Positions 52,717 through 62,391 of a stretch of DNA of 64,000 bases are shown one piece after another. A model generated the notes under the pieces. The model did not search any database. It was not told where the DNA came from and saw nothing but the letters and a program-made list of their open reading frames with translations. Each line of letters starts with the position of its first letter. Within the stretch, counting starts at the first letter, position 1. The position numbers and the translations under genes are program-made. This DNA comes from Phytophthora quininea (Eukaryota > Oomycota > Peronosporomycetes > Peronosporales > Peronosporaceae). The DNA is taken from positions 1 to 64,000 of the forward strand of contig JAAVTG010000287.1 in the NCBI GenBank assembly GCA_011947345.1, read 5' to 3'.

Positions 52717-54287
52717 CACTGCGCGACAGATCACATCGGACACCAGCTTGTCGTGTTGTATCGGCGTCAACACTGCGAGTTAGCCTATGCTATTTAGATA
52801 TATGCGAGTTGTAGACAAAAGAAATAGCCTAGTAGCGCTAACGAGCGCAAATTCGATCTCTGTTGGGGACCTCCCATACAACTTTCCACTTTCAGCACTA
52901 CGACAGATCAGATCGGACAGTAAACGCATACAAAAACCAAGTGTATTTTCCCTTAGTAATGCGTTCTATCTCCTTTCTTGGCAACAACCTCTAAGCAGCG
53001 ACGAGGCATCGACTCAAGCAGCGACTGCAGTAACGCAAGAGGGATGGAATCCCATGCTTCGAAGAGTGCATCCTTCAGATCACACACCTTGTCGAACTGC
53101 TTACCGTTTCGGTAAACCCGACGGCTCATTATTGACCATAAGTTTTCAATAGGGTTTAAGTCTGGCGACTTCGAAGACCAGTCAAGCACCTTGACTTCCT
53201 GGCCCGCAAAGAAGTCCTTAGTGCGGGCTGAGGTGTGAATACTTACATTGTCTTGTTGGAAGATAAAGTCTAGACCGTAGTTTGAATGTGCGTAGGGAAG
53301 CAAGAACTCGGACAACGTGTACACGTAGTCGTCCGAGTTTTGCTTCCCATTCAAACCGCAAGCTGGGCCTTACCTCGCCCACTAAACGCAGCCCAAACCA
53401 TCACTGATCCTCCCCTGCTTGCCTTCGTTTTGTCCTTCGGGGAGGACGCCGCAAGTCCCTCAATATTGCTGAAAGCCGTCGGGCCCATCGAGGTTCCACT
53501 TCTTCTCGTCCGAGAAGATAATGGAATCCCAATAGGACCCGGCGTCTTTCAGCAACAGCTTCTCCGTTGACCACGCCGTGCGAGCGGCCATGTCTTCAGG
53601 CTTGAGCGGAAGTGTTGACCATTTTCGTGAAGACCAGCCACTCGACCCTTGCAAGGACGCGCTGGATGGTCCTCACGTGTACGTCGAGTTGCAACTCGGC
53701 CTTCAACTGCGCCGCCGAGTGCTCGCCGCGGGACGCTGTGCGCACATGACGCCTGATCTCCCGGTCCGTCAGCACTGGTGGCGCTCCACATTGTTTGGGG
53801 GCTTTGCGTTCTTGCGTGCCTTGGGCGGAGGCTTGGTAGCCAGTGCACGGCAGATGGTGTCGGGGCTGCGGCCGAGGCTACGCGCGATGGCGCGCTTGGA
53901 CATTCCAGCCTCGAACAGGCCGTCAATCTTCCCCCTCTCGCTCCGTTAAGGTGGGTTTCTTGGTCTTCGGCATATTCTATTGTGAGCCCTGCACTGCGCG
54001 GTCCTCCCAACCATTCACCCACGCACAAGTGCTGTGACCACCAATTTCCACCTAAAAATACACTTGGTTTTTGTATGCGTTTACTGTCCGATCTGATCTG
54101 TCGTAGTGCTGAAAGTGGAAAGTTGTATGGGAGGTCCCCAACAGAGATCGAATTTGCGCTCGTTAGCGCTACTAGGCTATTTCTTTTGTCTACAACTCGC
54201 ATATATCTAAATAGCATAGGCTAACTCGCAGTGTTGACGCCGATACAACACGACAAGCTGGTGTCCGATGTGATCTGTCGCGCAGTG
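52717..54287 (-). mobile_element. Tc1-like DNA transposon with 233-bp terminal inverted repeats
   Basis: TA at 52715-52716 and 54288-54289 flanks a 1571-bp element. The terminal inverted repeats 52717-52949 and 54055-54287 begin CACTGCGCGACAGATCACAT and look identical over all 233 bases. One minus-strand transposase gene lies between them. Confidence 0.92.
52953..53990 (-). pseudogene. Tc1 transposase, disrupted
   Basis: The N-terminal helix-turn-helix reads GKIDGLFEAGMSKRAIARSL, GRSPDTICRAL. The catalytic core reads DSIIFSDEKKWNLDGPDGFQ (first Asp), then YGLDFIFQQDNVSIHTSART (second Asp) and SPDLNPIENLWSIM (Glu). The last Asp and Glu are 34 residues apart, so DD34E as in Tc1. A TGA replaces an expected tryptophan after DGFQQY near 53462, and frames change near 53355 and in the N-terminal third. 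Yet the terminal repeats are identical, so decay is recent or partly artefactual. Confidence 0.85.
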
Positions 54288-54597
54288 TATTATTATGCAC
54301 AACGATTACTGCGACGATTTGAGGACGCAAAATATGTGAAAGCGACAATACGTAGTTCCGGATGTTTCGCCCAATGATGAAACACCGGATTTGACGTGAA
54401 GGTTAGTTTTCCATGAGATTGCAAATTGTTCAGGATAACACGCCGCGACTTTGGGAGTAAACTGCTAAAAAACAGCAAACTTTACCAGCAAGCTCTTAGC
54501 CTGCATTCTCTCTCTCGTCCAGACGTGGCGAAAGGCGTAGCATTGGCCATTCCTCAAGTTTCGTCGCGCCAGATAAGTTCTTCTGAAGTCTACGGCG
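54288..54597. other. intergenic between Tc1 and BBE copy 4
   Basis: 310 bp with no gene. It must contain the promoter of BBE copy 4. It is unlike the upstream region of the other three BBE copies except for a short TTGGCCATTCCT match. Confidence 0.5.
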
Positions 54598-56158
54598 ATG
54601 GTCCTCCTCTCTCGAGTCGTCACGCTGTTCACGGCGGTAGCTGCCACGACCGCTTTCGCGCAGCCGAAACAACAACACCGGTCCCTAGCTGACACGGCGT
54701 CGAAGCTGCAGGCGTTCGAGAAGTGCATGGATGGAGCTAACGGCACCACCAGCAATGGCAACGACACCGTCACCGTCGACACTAACTTCTTCGTGGCGGA
54801 GTCACCGCTCTACGAGGATTACGCCACGGGCCCCACCTCTCGTATCGACCGTAAGCCTGCCGGCGTCTACTTCGCCACCTCGGAAGACGACGTCGTTCGT
54901 GCCGTCAAGTGTGCGGTGGACAATGGCCTCGCCCCGGTGCCTCGTAGTGGCGGTCACTCGTACGAAGTGCTGTCCTCTATGGACGGTTCGCTTGTGATCG
55001 ACATCGCCGACATGGTGGACGTCAAACTCGTGTCCGAGGACGCGGCCGAGGGATCCGCTATCGTCACCGTCAAGCCGGTGCCCGGCTCGCGTGGATCTAC
55101 ACGGAGCTCGATCGTCTTGGCGAGTACAACTTCAACGCCGGCACGTGCCCCAGCGTCGGCGTCGGCGGCCACATTTCGGGCGGAGGCTACGGCATGGTGG
55201 CTCGCCACTACGGTCTCGCCGCCGACTTGACCACCGAGATGCGCGTCGTGCTGCACGACGGTACCGTGGTGACGGCTTCCCCACGGAGAACACGGAGCTG
55301 TTCTGGGCCCTGCGCGGTGGTGGTGCCGGTTCGTTCGGCATCGTGACCCAGTTCACCATCAAGGTCTACAAGATGCCCGAGGTGTCGGTGTTCAAGATCG
55401 CTTTCGACAAGTCGGTGCGGGCTAAGGTGCTCCGTACGTGGATGGACTACTTCCCGACGACCGACTCCAAGGTCACCACGCAGTTCGTTGTGGACAGCTA
55501 CGCCGCACGACTCACCGGTCAGTACCTCGGTAAGAAGGACGCGCTCGACAAACTCCTCAATGACTCGGGACTCATGAGCATCGGTAACATCACCTCGGAC
55601 AACCGTCGCGACAACTGCTCGCAGCTCGCAACCAAGGTTTACATCTGGAAGGACACTTGTGACGACCTGAGCTCGCTCAACGTTCCGCACCACCTCAAGA
55701 CGTCTGACAAGGACTACAACAAGGTCAAGGGCGGATACTCCAACTCGGTCATGGACGACAAGGGAGTGGAGACCGTGATCGAGTGGGCCGACAACCTGCC
55801 CAAGACCACGTGGGGCTTCATCCAGTTTGAAGCCTACGGCGGTGTGTTCGCCACCCAGAAGAACGACATGACCCCGTGGAACCACCGCAACGCCGTGTGG
55901 TCTGTGCAGATCGGTGTCGGCGCCAACAAGGGTGAGTCGTTGACGTCCCCGTCGTTCAACTGGGTTCGTGGCACTGCAGCGGCCCTGGAGCCCTACTTTG
56001 ACGGTGGAAACTACCAGAACTACTGCGACCTCGAGCTCGGCGAGGACTTTGGCAAGCGCTACTGGGGTGCCGACAACTTTGCTCGACTGCGTCAGATCAA
56101 GAAGCAGTACGACCCATTGAACATTTTCCACAGTGCTCAGTCCATTCCACTGCCGTAA
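54598..56158 (+). CDS. secreted BBE-like FAD-linked oxidase, copy 4 (two frameshifts)
   Basis: Same family and layout: signal peptide (MVLLSRVVTLFTAVAATTAFA region), flavin His and Cys motifs, BBE tail NFARLRQIKKQYDPLNIFH. From about 54715 to 55405 it is almost identical to copies 1-3. After GTGTTCAAGATCGCTTTC it differs at roughly one residue in six, with many silent changes, and upstream and the mature N-terminus also differ (QPKQQHRSLADTASK). It lacks one base at about 55072 (as copy 2) and at about 55280 (as all copies). The second half is a clean 250-codon frame under purifying-looking change, which suggests that a working gene existed recently. Confidence 0.85.
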
Positions 56159-56196
56159 GCAGAAGCTCAACGACTACAGTAACAAGCTTTCCAACC

Positions 56197-56221
56197 ATAT
56201 TATCGACGAGAAAGATAATAT
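56197..56221 (+). terminator. conserved 3' stem-loop after BBE copy 4
   Basis: Same ATATTATC/GATAATAT stem as at 28947-28971; only the loop differs. It is the best-conserved stretch of the 3' flank. Confidence 0.5.
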
Positions 56222-56365
56222 ACTACGACTTTGTCATTTCTAACCAACGTCTTTCATATGATCCGACTGTTTTTCAAAAAGTATAAAAACTGTAATAAAA
56301 ACTTGCTGTCCGTACCGTATTGTGAAACTTCCGCCGTCACATCCTGCGACCTCACGACAATCTTC

Positions 56366-57889
56366 ATGGAGTCCTCGCCGTCCCCTGACGCGCCCGTGGA
56401 TCTCTGGCAGCTCAAGCAGAGCAGCTACGAGTTAGTCCGCTCCTTCGAGACGCAGCGCAGCGCCCAGATCGACCGCTTCCAGGCCAGAGACCGCGACTAC
56501 TGGCGGCAGTTCCAGGACGAGATCAAGCGCGGGGTGACGAGAACAGCAGGCTTCAGAAATTCTTCGTTCTTAGGCTGCAGGCCGATCTGGCCTATGCTGA
56601 AGCCCTAAGACAGACTAGAGCAGTGCTAGATGCGCCTAACAGTGACACCTCTAGTGAACAGAAGACTGTCACAGTACAGTCGTCTGTATCCAAAGCGCTC
56701 CATGCTGTGGGGGAAGTGCAGCAGCAATTGGCTGATAAATTAGTACAGTTTACGACTGTGGTCAAGAGAGAAGTGGTGGCCAAGCCGCTAGAGGAGATGG
56801 CTACAACCTTCCAAGAGAGAGTGAACAAGATGATCGCTGAAGGAAACAAACTGGACGCTATGCTAGCCAAATCCCAGCAGAATGTGGTCACGGCGTTCAA
56901 GAAATATGAAGATTTGTTCAAGTTATTGGATGCAGAACGGGGTAGCGATACTTCTTTAAAAGAGAAGACTTGTGGCTGGTGGAGATGAACTACTGCATCA
57001 ATGTGCAGAAGCTGCAGCAGACTCGAGTGGAATACGTGACGGGCATGTCGGCCCTGTTTCAGCAGTATAAAACGGTGGAAGTGTGGCGCGGATCAGTGAT
57101 TCAAACGGCGTTGGATACGTATGTACGCAAGCAGAAACTTACGTATGGAGAGATGGCGGGCGCGATGGTCGAGCCGTTGGCTGCAGCACAGGTAAAAATT
57201 GTTATTTATTTTTCTTACTTGTTTTATTTTATTTAACGCAGATTTTGTGTTGATTGTAGCGGATCGACCCGGACAGAGATCTCGTGCAGAGTGTGCGAAG
57301 GATACCAAAGAATGTAAGCGATTTCCTGACATCGTAAGCTTGGACGAACCCCTCTAATTGATTTATTGTTATGTAGTATACTGCAGCTGCGCTATCGACG
57401 TCTGAGGATACTGAGGAGAAATTATTTTCCATATTGCGGTCGCCAATTTCCAGCCCGCTGCTGGTGCGTTGTGGGTTTCTTAAGCAGCAAGTGAGTGGGT
57501 CGCTGTTTTCGTCTTGGAAGGACGTCATGTGCGCGATCACGCAGGACGGAAGCTTGCACATATTGGATCTGAAGGAGAACACGACTCAGTCTATCACTGA
57601 GTCGATCGAGACTATGCTGGCTGCCATCGCCGTGAATAACCAGACCAACGACATTGCAAGTGTGTCGGTGAGTCTGACGAACTGCCGAATTGAGATTTTG
57701 GGCAAGAGCACGACGCCAAGCTTCGAGATTACGGAGCAGAGTCCGCCGTCAGGGCTGTTAGGCAGTATGTTTCGCCTGGAAGTCTCGCGCACATTAACGT
57801 TCCAGTGTTCGAGCCAAAGCGATCTCATCGACTGGGTGGTAGCTGCTAAGCGATTTATCTCGGCTGGTTCGTCTATGGTGAACAGATGA
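56366..57889 (+). CDS. BAR/F-BAR-like coiled-coil protein with PH domain
   Basis: A membrane-shaping or trafficking protein by inference. ATG at 56366 (MESSPSPDAPVDLWQLKQSS). The helical part runs through FQARDRDYWRQFQDEIKRG, LQADLAYAEALRQTRAVLD, VQQQLADKLVQFTTVVKREV and YCINVQKLQQTRVEYVTGMS, the pattern of a BAR-type helical dimer. Introns at 57192-57259 and 57314-57376 obey GT-AG and keep the frame (AAQ/RIDPDRD, RIPKN/YTAAALS). The last exon is a PH domain: VRCGFLKQQVSGSLFSSWKD and ending DLIDWVVAAKRFI. One base is missing in GGGG near 56533 and one near 56968 (GAGAAGAC); both are small contractions typical of this sequence. Confidence 0.8.
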
Positions 57890-58349
57890 CATAGTTAGCC
57901 AGAATCATGGATCACCTTACGCAACAGCTTTGTCTTACAGCACGATTAGCTATTTCAACTGGAGTTATCGGTGAAAATATCGTGTGCTGTGTTATGGAGA
58001 TGATGTTCTTGCATTTCCCGACACAGTTGTTTGCACCAAGCCCGAAAAATAAAAGGGGAAAAAACTTTTGAACGAACGAGAAAATGCATTTCTAGTACTT
58101 CAGGTATCACTGACATTCAGTTGAGTCAACGCCGTTTTTCAGGTCGCCTTCGTATGGGCCAAGCGGTTCGAATCGGAGCTCCGTATGGGGAAAACTCGAC
58201 GTATACCTTCTCATTGATTGCGTCCTTTAACTTACACACGTCGATGGCAGTCTCTATTGATTCTTCTCCACCTCACACATTCAAGAAGTGCATCCTTCAC
58301 GTAGTCATCCAGAAAAACAATATTTTGCTCGTTCACCGGTGACGAAGTT
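57890..58349. other. intergenic
   Basis: No recognised gene. A short plus-strand frame at 58031-58342 has no domain. Confidence 0.5.
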
Positions 58350-58430
58350 CCCTGGAAAGTGATATCATCGACTCGGTGGTGGCTACAAAGCGATTATCTT
58401 AACTGATTCATCCATGGTGAAAAGATAAAA
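58350..58430 (+). pseudogene. duplicated scrap of the BAR/PH gene 3' end
   Basis: GATATCATCGACTCGGTGG and onward copies the last codons of the PH domain (DLIDWVVAAKRFISAGSSMV) with about one change in five, as far as CATGGTGAAAAGATAA. Tryptophan is replaced and a stop has appeared. Confidence 0.65.
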
Positions 58431-58976
58431 GCAAAATTCGACCAGGATGAAGATAATCAATCAACCGAAGACACTGCCACGATAAGCGTACACTTGGTAA
58501 GAAATCTCTACGCCAAGCAGTAATCGCTTGCACCCGACATTATCTTATCGTCGCATTGTACGCAATGAGAAAAGCACTGCAATGCAAGGTCTTTTGAATA
58601 CTCAAGTGGAGTAGGAAACTCATCGTAGAAACGCTGTGCAGTGGTGATAAATCTATCACTTTCACTCTTCAATGGAGACAATGGAAAACATGGTGTTATC
58701 GCCGATAAAAGTCTAGCGGATACCATTCGTACTCCCCGGCAGAGATCGCCTCATAGATGACTTACCAGTATCTTTCAGAATCACCGACGAAGCAAAGACC
58801 AGCGCGACCAACGCTCTCATCCCAAGCTGACCCACAAGCCCCGCACTATCTAAGCGTCGTTGCAAGCGGAATCTATTGTCCCGCACGATAATTCACTCCA
58901 GCAGAATTGACATTCTCAATTTCACCAGCAAGTTCCTCGAGCCTCCAAGTTCCTCGAGCCTCTATCACAATTCGAC
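58431..58976. other. intergenic, upstream of thioesterase pseudogene
   Basis: No gene recognised on either strand. A 17-base direct repeat around AAGTTCCTCGAGCCTC lies at 58927-58957, just before the start codon. Confidence 0.5.
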
Positions 58977-60016
58977 ATGAGTCGCTTTGCAGCTTTGGCC
59001 TCGCTATTGGCAAGTGCTGCAGCGCTGGTTGGCGCCACCACCGACGTGTCCAAGCTCCCCGTCTTCTTCTTCCACGGCATCACTTCAACGTACGAACCTG
59101 GCGACAACTTCGTGTCCAATTTGACTGCTGAAGGTCGCACGGTCGTGTCGCTCTCGTTCTGTGATGGCACGTGCTCGATCGAGTCGCTGCTCACCCAAAT
59201 CCCGCAAGCGGTGAAGGCGGTTCGCGAACACGTCGCCAACAACTCTGCATTCGATGACGGCTAGATCATTATCGGCCACTCTCAACGTGGTGCCATCTCT
59301 CGCGCTACAATCGAAGAAATGAATGACCACAAGGTGAAGCGCTACATCATTCTCGCGGGACTACGGAACGGTCAATTCATCGGTCAAAACAAGATCGATG
59401 AGGCTATTGCAGCGGGCGACACCTCCTGACCGAGATTGTGCCACAAGAAGTCTTCAAATACTCTGAATACACCGGCGACGACTACTACGGCAAGCTGCAG
59501 AAGGACTTTACGCTCTTCTCGATCGAGAACCCGGACACGCAGTACGAGTACGCGCAGTTCAATCACCAATGGTGGACTCAATTAGGAAGCTGATCGACCA
59601 CAAACAAGTTCCTGCCAGTGTATAACAATGTCAACCCGTGCCTCCCTGGCGACGACCAATGCGTCTACGAGCAACACCGTCGCAAAGCCAACTTCCTGCA
59701 GTTGGATGAGGCCCATTTCTTCGCATCTCCGGCCGATGACGTGATCATGCCGTGGCAGAGCTGCCACTTCGGCCGCTACTCGGAAGTCGACACGATCGAC
59801 GAGATCGAGACGCAATTCTTCAACTTGTCGATCGTCAACATGACAGACACGCTTGCGTATTCGTCGGACTCGTTCGGACTGCGTACGTTGAATGAACGCG
59901 GCGGACTGTTCCTTCACACGGTTGAAAATGTCTCTCATAGTTGCTGGGCTAACGATGCCGACGGCTGCGAGTTCTAGTCCATTTACGACAAGTACATCTA
60001 CCCGCTGCTAGTGTAG
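58977..60016 (+). pseudogene. palmitoyl-protein thioesterase pseudogene
   Basis: PPT enzymes remove fatty acyl groups from S-acylated proteins, in lysosomes or after secretion. The start MSRFAALASLLASAAALVGA is a signal peptide. Then LPVFFFHGITSTYEPGDNFV, SIESLLTQIPQAVKAVREHV, the nucleophile motif GHSQRGAISRA, a C-terminal region with FFASPADDVIMPWQSCHFG (Asp) and LFLHTVENVSHSCW (His). The usual GHSQGG has Arg in place of the first Gly. Stops: TAG after AFDDG (59262), TGA after TQLGS (59591) and TAG after DGCEF (59976), where Tyr, Trp and Trp would be expected. The frame also changes near 59420. Three nonsense codons are not explained by indel errors, so this is a real pseudogene. Confidence 0.85.
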
Positions 60017-60058
60017 GAAGGAACGGCAAAGTAGTTTGTGGGTTCGACGCTGAAATCT

Positions 60059-61815
60059 TTACCAGGAGCCAGTATAGCCACCGTACGTGTCGTCTTCACT
60101 CTCATCTTCAGCATCGCTAAATATTTCTAGTCTTGCAGCTTCCTTGTATTTGTACCGATCGACCCCACTCTCTTCGATATCGGCAAATACTTCTTGTTTG
60201 TATGGGCTGGAACGCCAGTCGAGGTGAAGCGAATCGATGCGGCTGAAAATGTTCCCGACACGTCCGGATACTGCTACTTGTAGTTGTAGCGACGGGTGTG
60301 CTTCTCCAATGGATGCGAGTAAGGGCTTTAACTTGTCTCGCATATATGTTGTGCACCATTGTTGGTCCACCTTGGAATGATACGGATTCACAATGGATAT
60401 ACAAGGTTTCTGGGGACAAGAAGCTGCTCCTAGATCTATCTCGCTGGTTTGTGCGAGCTGCTTCAGTAACTTGACGATTTCCACATAAAACGTTGGCACT
60501 CTACAGCCTCCGCGTTGATGGCCTCCAAGTCTAAGCAGCAACATCCTCTCGGTTCCAATTGTGTCCTTCATTGTTGCCACACGACGTAGATAGTCAAAGA
60601 CACCATCGCTAGTAAATCGCGCCGTGCATAATTCCACTGATGAGAGCCACTTCAAACGCGCCAAAACAAACAACGTCTTGTCCGTTAGTGAAGCGATGGA
60701 TCTGACTTCCATGTTCTCGTCCGTCATTTCAATCGATTTGAGTAGCCGACACTGAGATGCTGCTGTCTCCCAAAAGATATCTCCGAATACTTCCACATTG
60801 GCGAATCCTGGCTCGGAGTTTTCAGTGCCGTCTAATTCAATTGATAGTTTTGTCAATGCCGGACATCCTTTCAACAAAATGCTCGCATTAGTGGCAAACT
60901 CGCCAAAACCCGGTGGACTGGAGCTTGCTGCATTGGATAAAGGTATCGATTCAGACCAATATCGACTGTAGTCCCTCACTGTCGATGTCAGCGACAACGA
61001 CTTTAATTGCGGCTTAACATGCTCCCCAAACACTCGAAAAAATGAATCAGCGAAAGGCACAAGCTTCCACTGAAACTCGCGCAGCGCTGTGCAGGACGTG
61101 TTGAAAGTTTGCCAGGTCTCGAGATCGATACACCAGACGGGAGGTTCTTTAGACGACGTCACGAACTCCACCCTGGGACAGAACTTTGCCAAGTTATTGA
61201 CGAGTTCTTCACAGCGAAGGAATCTGTCCTCCCCGATGAGATAAGGTGTTGTCACTTGTCGTAATCCTCCACGGTTTCCATACACGTACCACCGTTCTAG
61301 CGCAGTCCCTAGTGTCTCCAATTGTTCATCAAGTGTGGCATCAAGTAAATCGATTCCTTGTGATAATATCAAGACCTCCATTTGAAGACAATTCTGGGAC
61401 GCAGCCTCCAAGATATCAATGAGGTGTCGACTCGTGAATTGAACTTCTGATAAATCCAGTCGCTGGAGTCCTGGCATTTTGATGAACAAATTGCTCCAAG
61501 ATACCTCCAGAAGTTCTTCGCTTGGGTCTTGATATTTAAGAAGAACGCGGACATCTCGAATCGCCGATCCCCGAGCTTCCACCTCTCGCCCTAGTGCTGA
61601 AATGTCTTTAGGTCCACGTAAAATTACTGGCAGCGTGGACTTCTTGTAAAACTCGACGAGGTTTCGCACACATTTCAACGTACTTTTCGACACCAAGGCC
61701 ACCTGCTTCAGTTCCTCGTACGGCAGCGACGCTCGCGCGGCGCCAAGTCCTGCGTAAAGCCTTCGACGGAAAACTCCAGCATGGTCTCAAACAGCGGCGG
61801 GGGCAGCGTCTCCAT
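60059..61815 (-). CDS. leucine-rich F-box-like protein
   Basis: The long frame is 547 residues from about 61702 to a stop at 60059. The natural start is probably ATG at 61815 (METLPPPLFETMLEFSVEGF), joined to SLPYEELKQVALVSKSTLKC by one base missing near 61740. This opening resembles an F-box. The body has irregular leucine-rich repeats (LQRLDLSEVQFTSRHLIDIL, LLKSIEMTDENMEVRSIASL, LKWLSSVELCTARFTSDGVF). The tail is acidic (SDAEDESEDDTYGGY). Such proteins often select targets for ubiquitin ligases, but the F-box is not certain. It is tail to tail with the thioesterase pseudogene. Confidence 0.6.
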
Positions 61816-61948
61816 GCTTCAACTGATCGTCCCAATTAATATGGGTCATGTAATCTTACGCAATACTCTCTACATTCCTTAATATATGTTATCTAGATGT
61901 TTGTATGCCCTTGGACTTTCGTGCCAGCCACAGACACTTTGGACGACC

Positions 61949-62277
61949 ATGGGACTGCTGGATGGACTGATCACGGGCCTGGCGCGCAAGAGCAAGTTCG
62001 GGCGCTCGCACTCGCTGCGCCCGCTCACGAGCAAGCGCGCCAATCGCCGCTTCTACAAGGGTAATGGCTGCCGCAACGAGGGCAAGCACGGCAAGCGCGG
62101 CCGCTACATCGTGGACCCGGACAAACTGCTGCAGCTCGAGGTGCCCGACCTCACGGGCTTCAAGGTACGATTCCCAATATGCTATATCTATCCATTAAAA
62201 TGCATTAATACTTTACCTATTTGCTGCAGCTGAAGGCCTACGTGTCGCCGCTGACGCCTAACCGCCGTCCGCAGTAG
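61949..62277 (+). CDS. MRPL41: mitochondrial ribosomal protein mL41, one intron
   Basis: A protein of the large mitochondrial ribosomal subunit. ATG at 61949 (MGLLDGLITGLARKSKFGRS), then the basic RPLTSKRANRRFYKGNGCRN and the signature VPDLTGFKLKAYVSPLTP. The intron 62165-62229 begins GTACGA and ends TGCAG, splitting GFK/LKAYVS exactly at the conserved motif. Stop at 62275-62277. An upstream in-frame ATG (61886) would add 21 residues, possibly a targeting peptide, but the ATG at 61949 starts the conserved part. Confidence 0.88.
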
Positions 62278-62391
62278 GAGAGAGACTGTGTCATAAGGCA
62301 AATGGAGGCTGTTTAGAGGAAGACTGGCGTGCTATTTGGCTGTTATCTAGAGATGCAGAGCTCACTTTACAGTGGGGGAAGAACTACCGAC

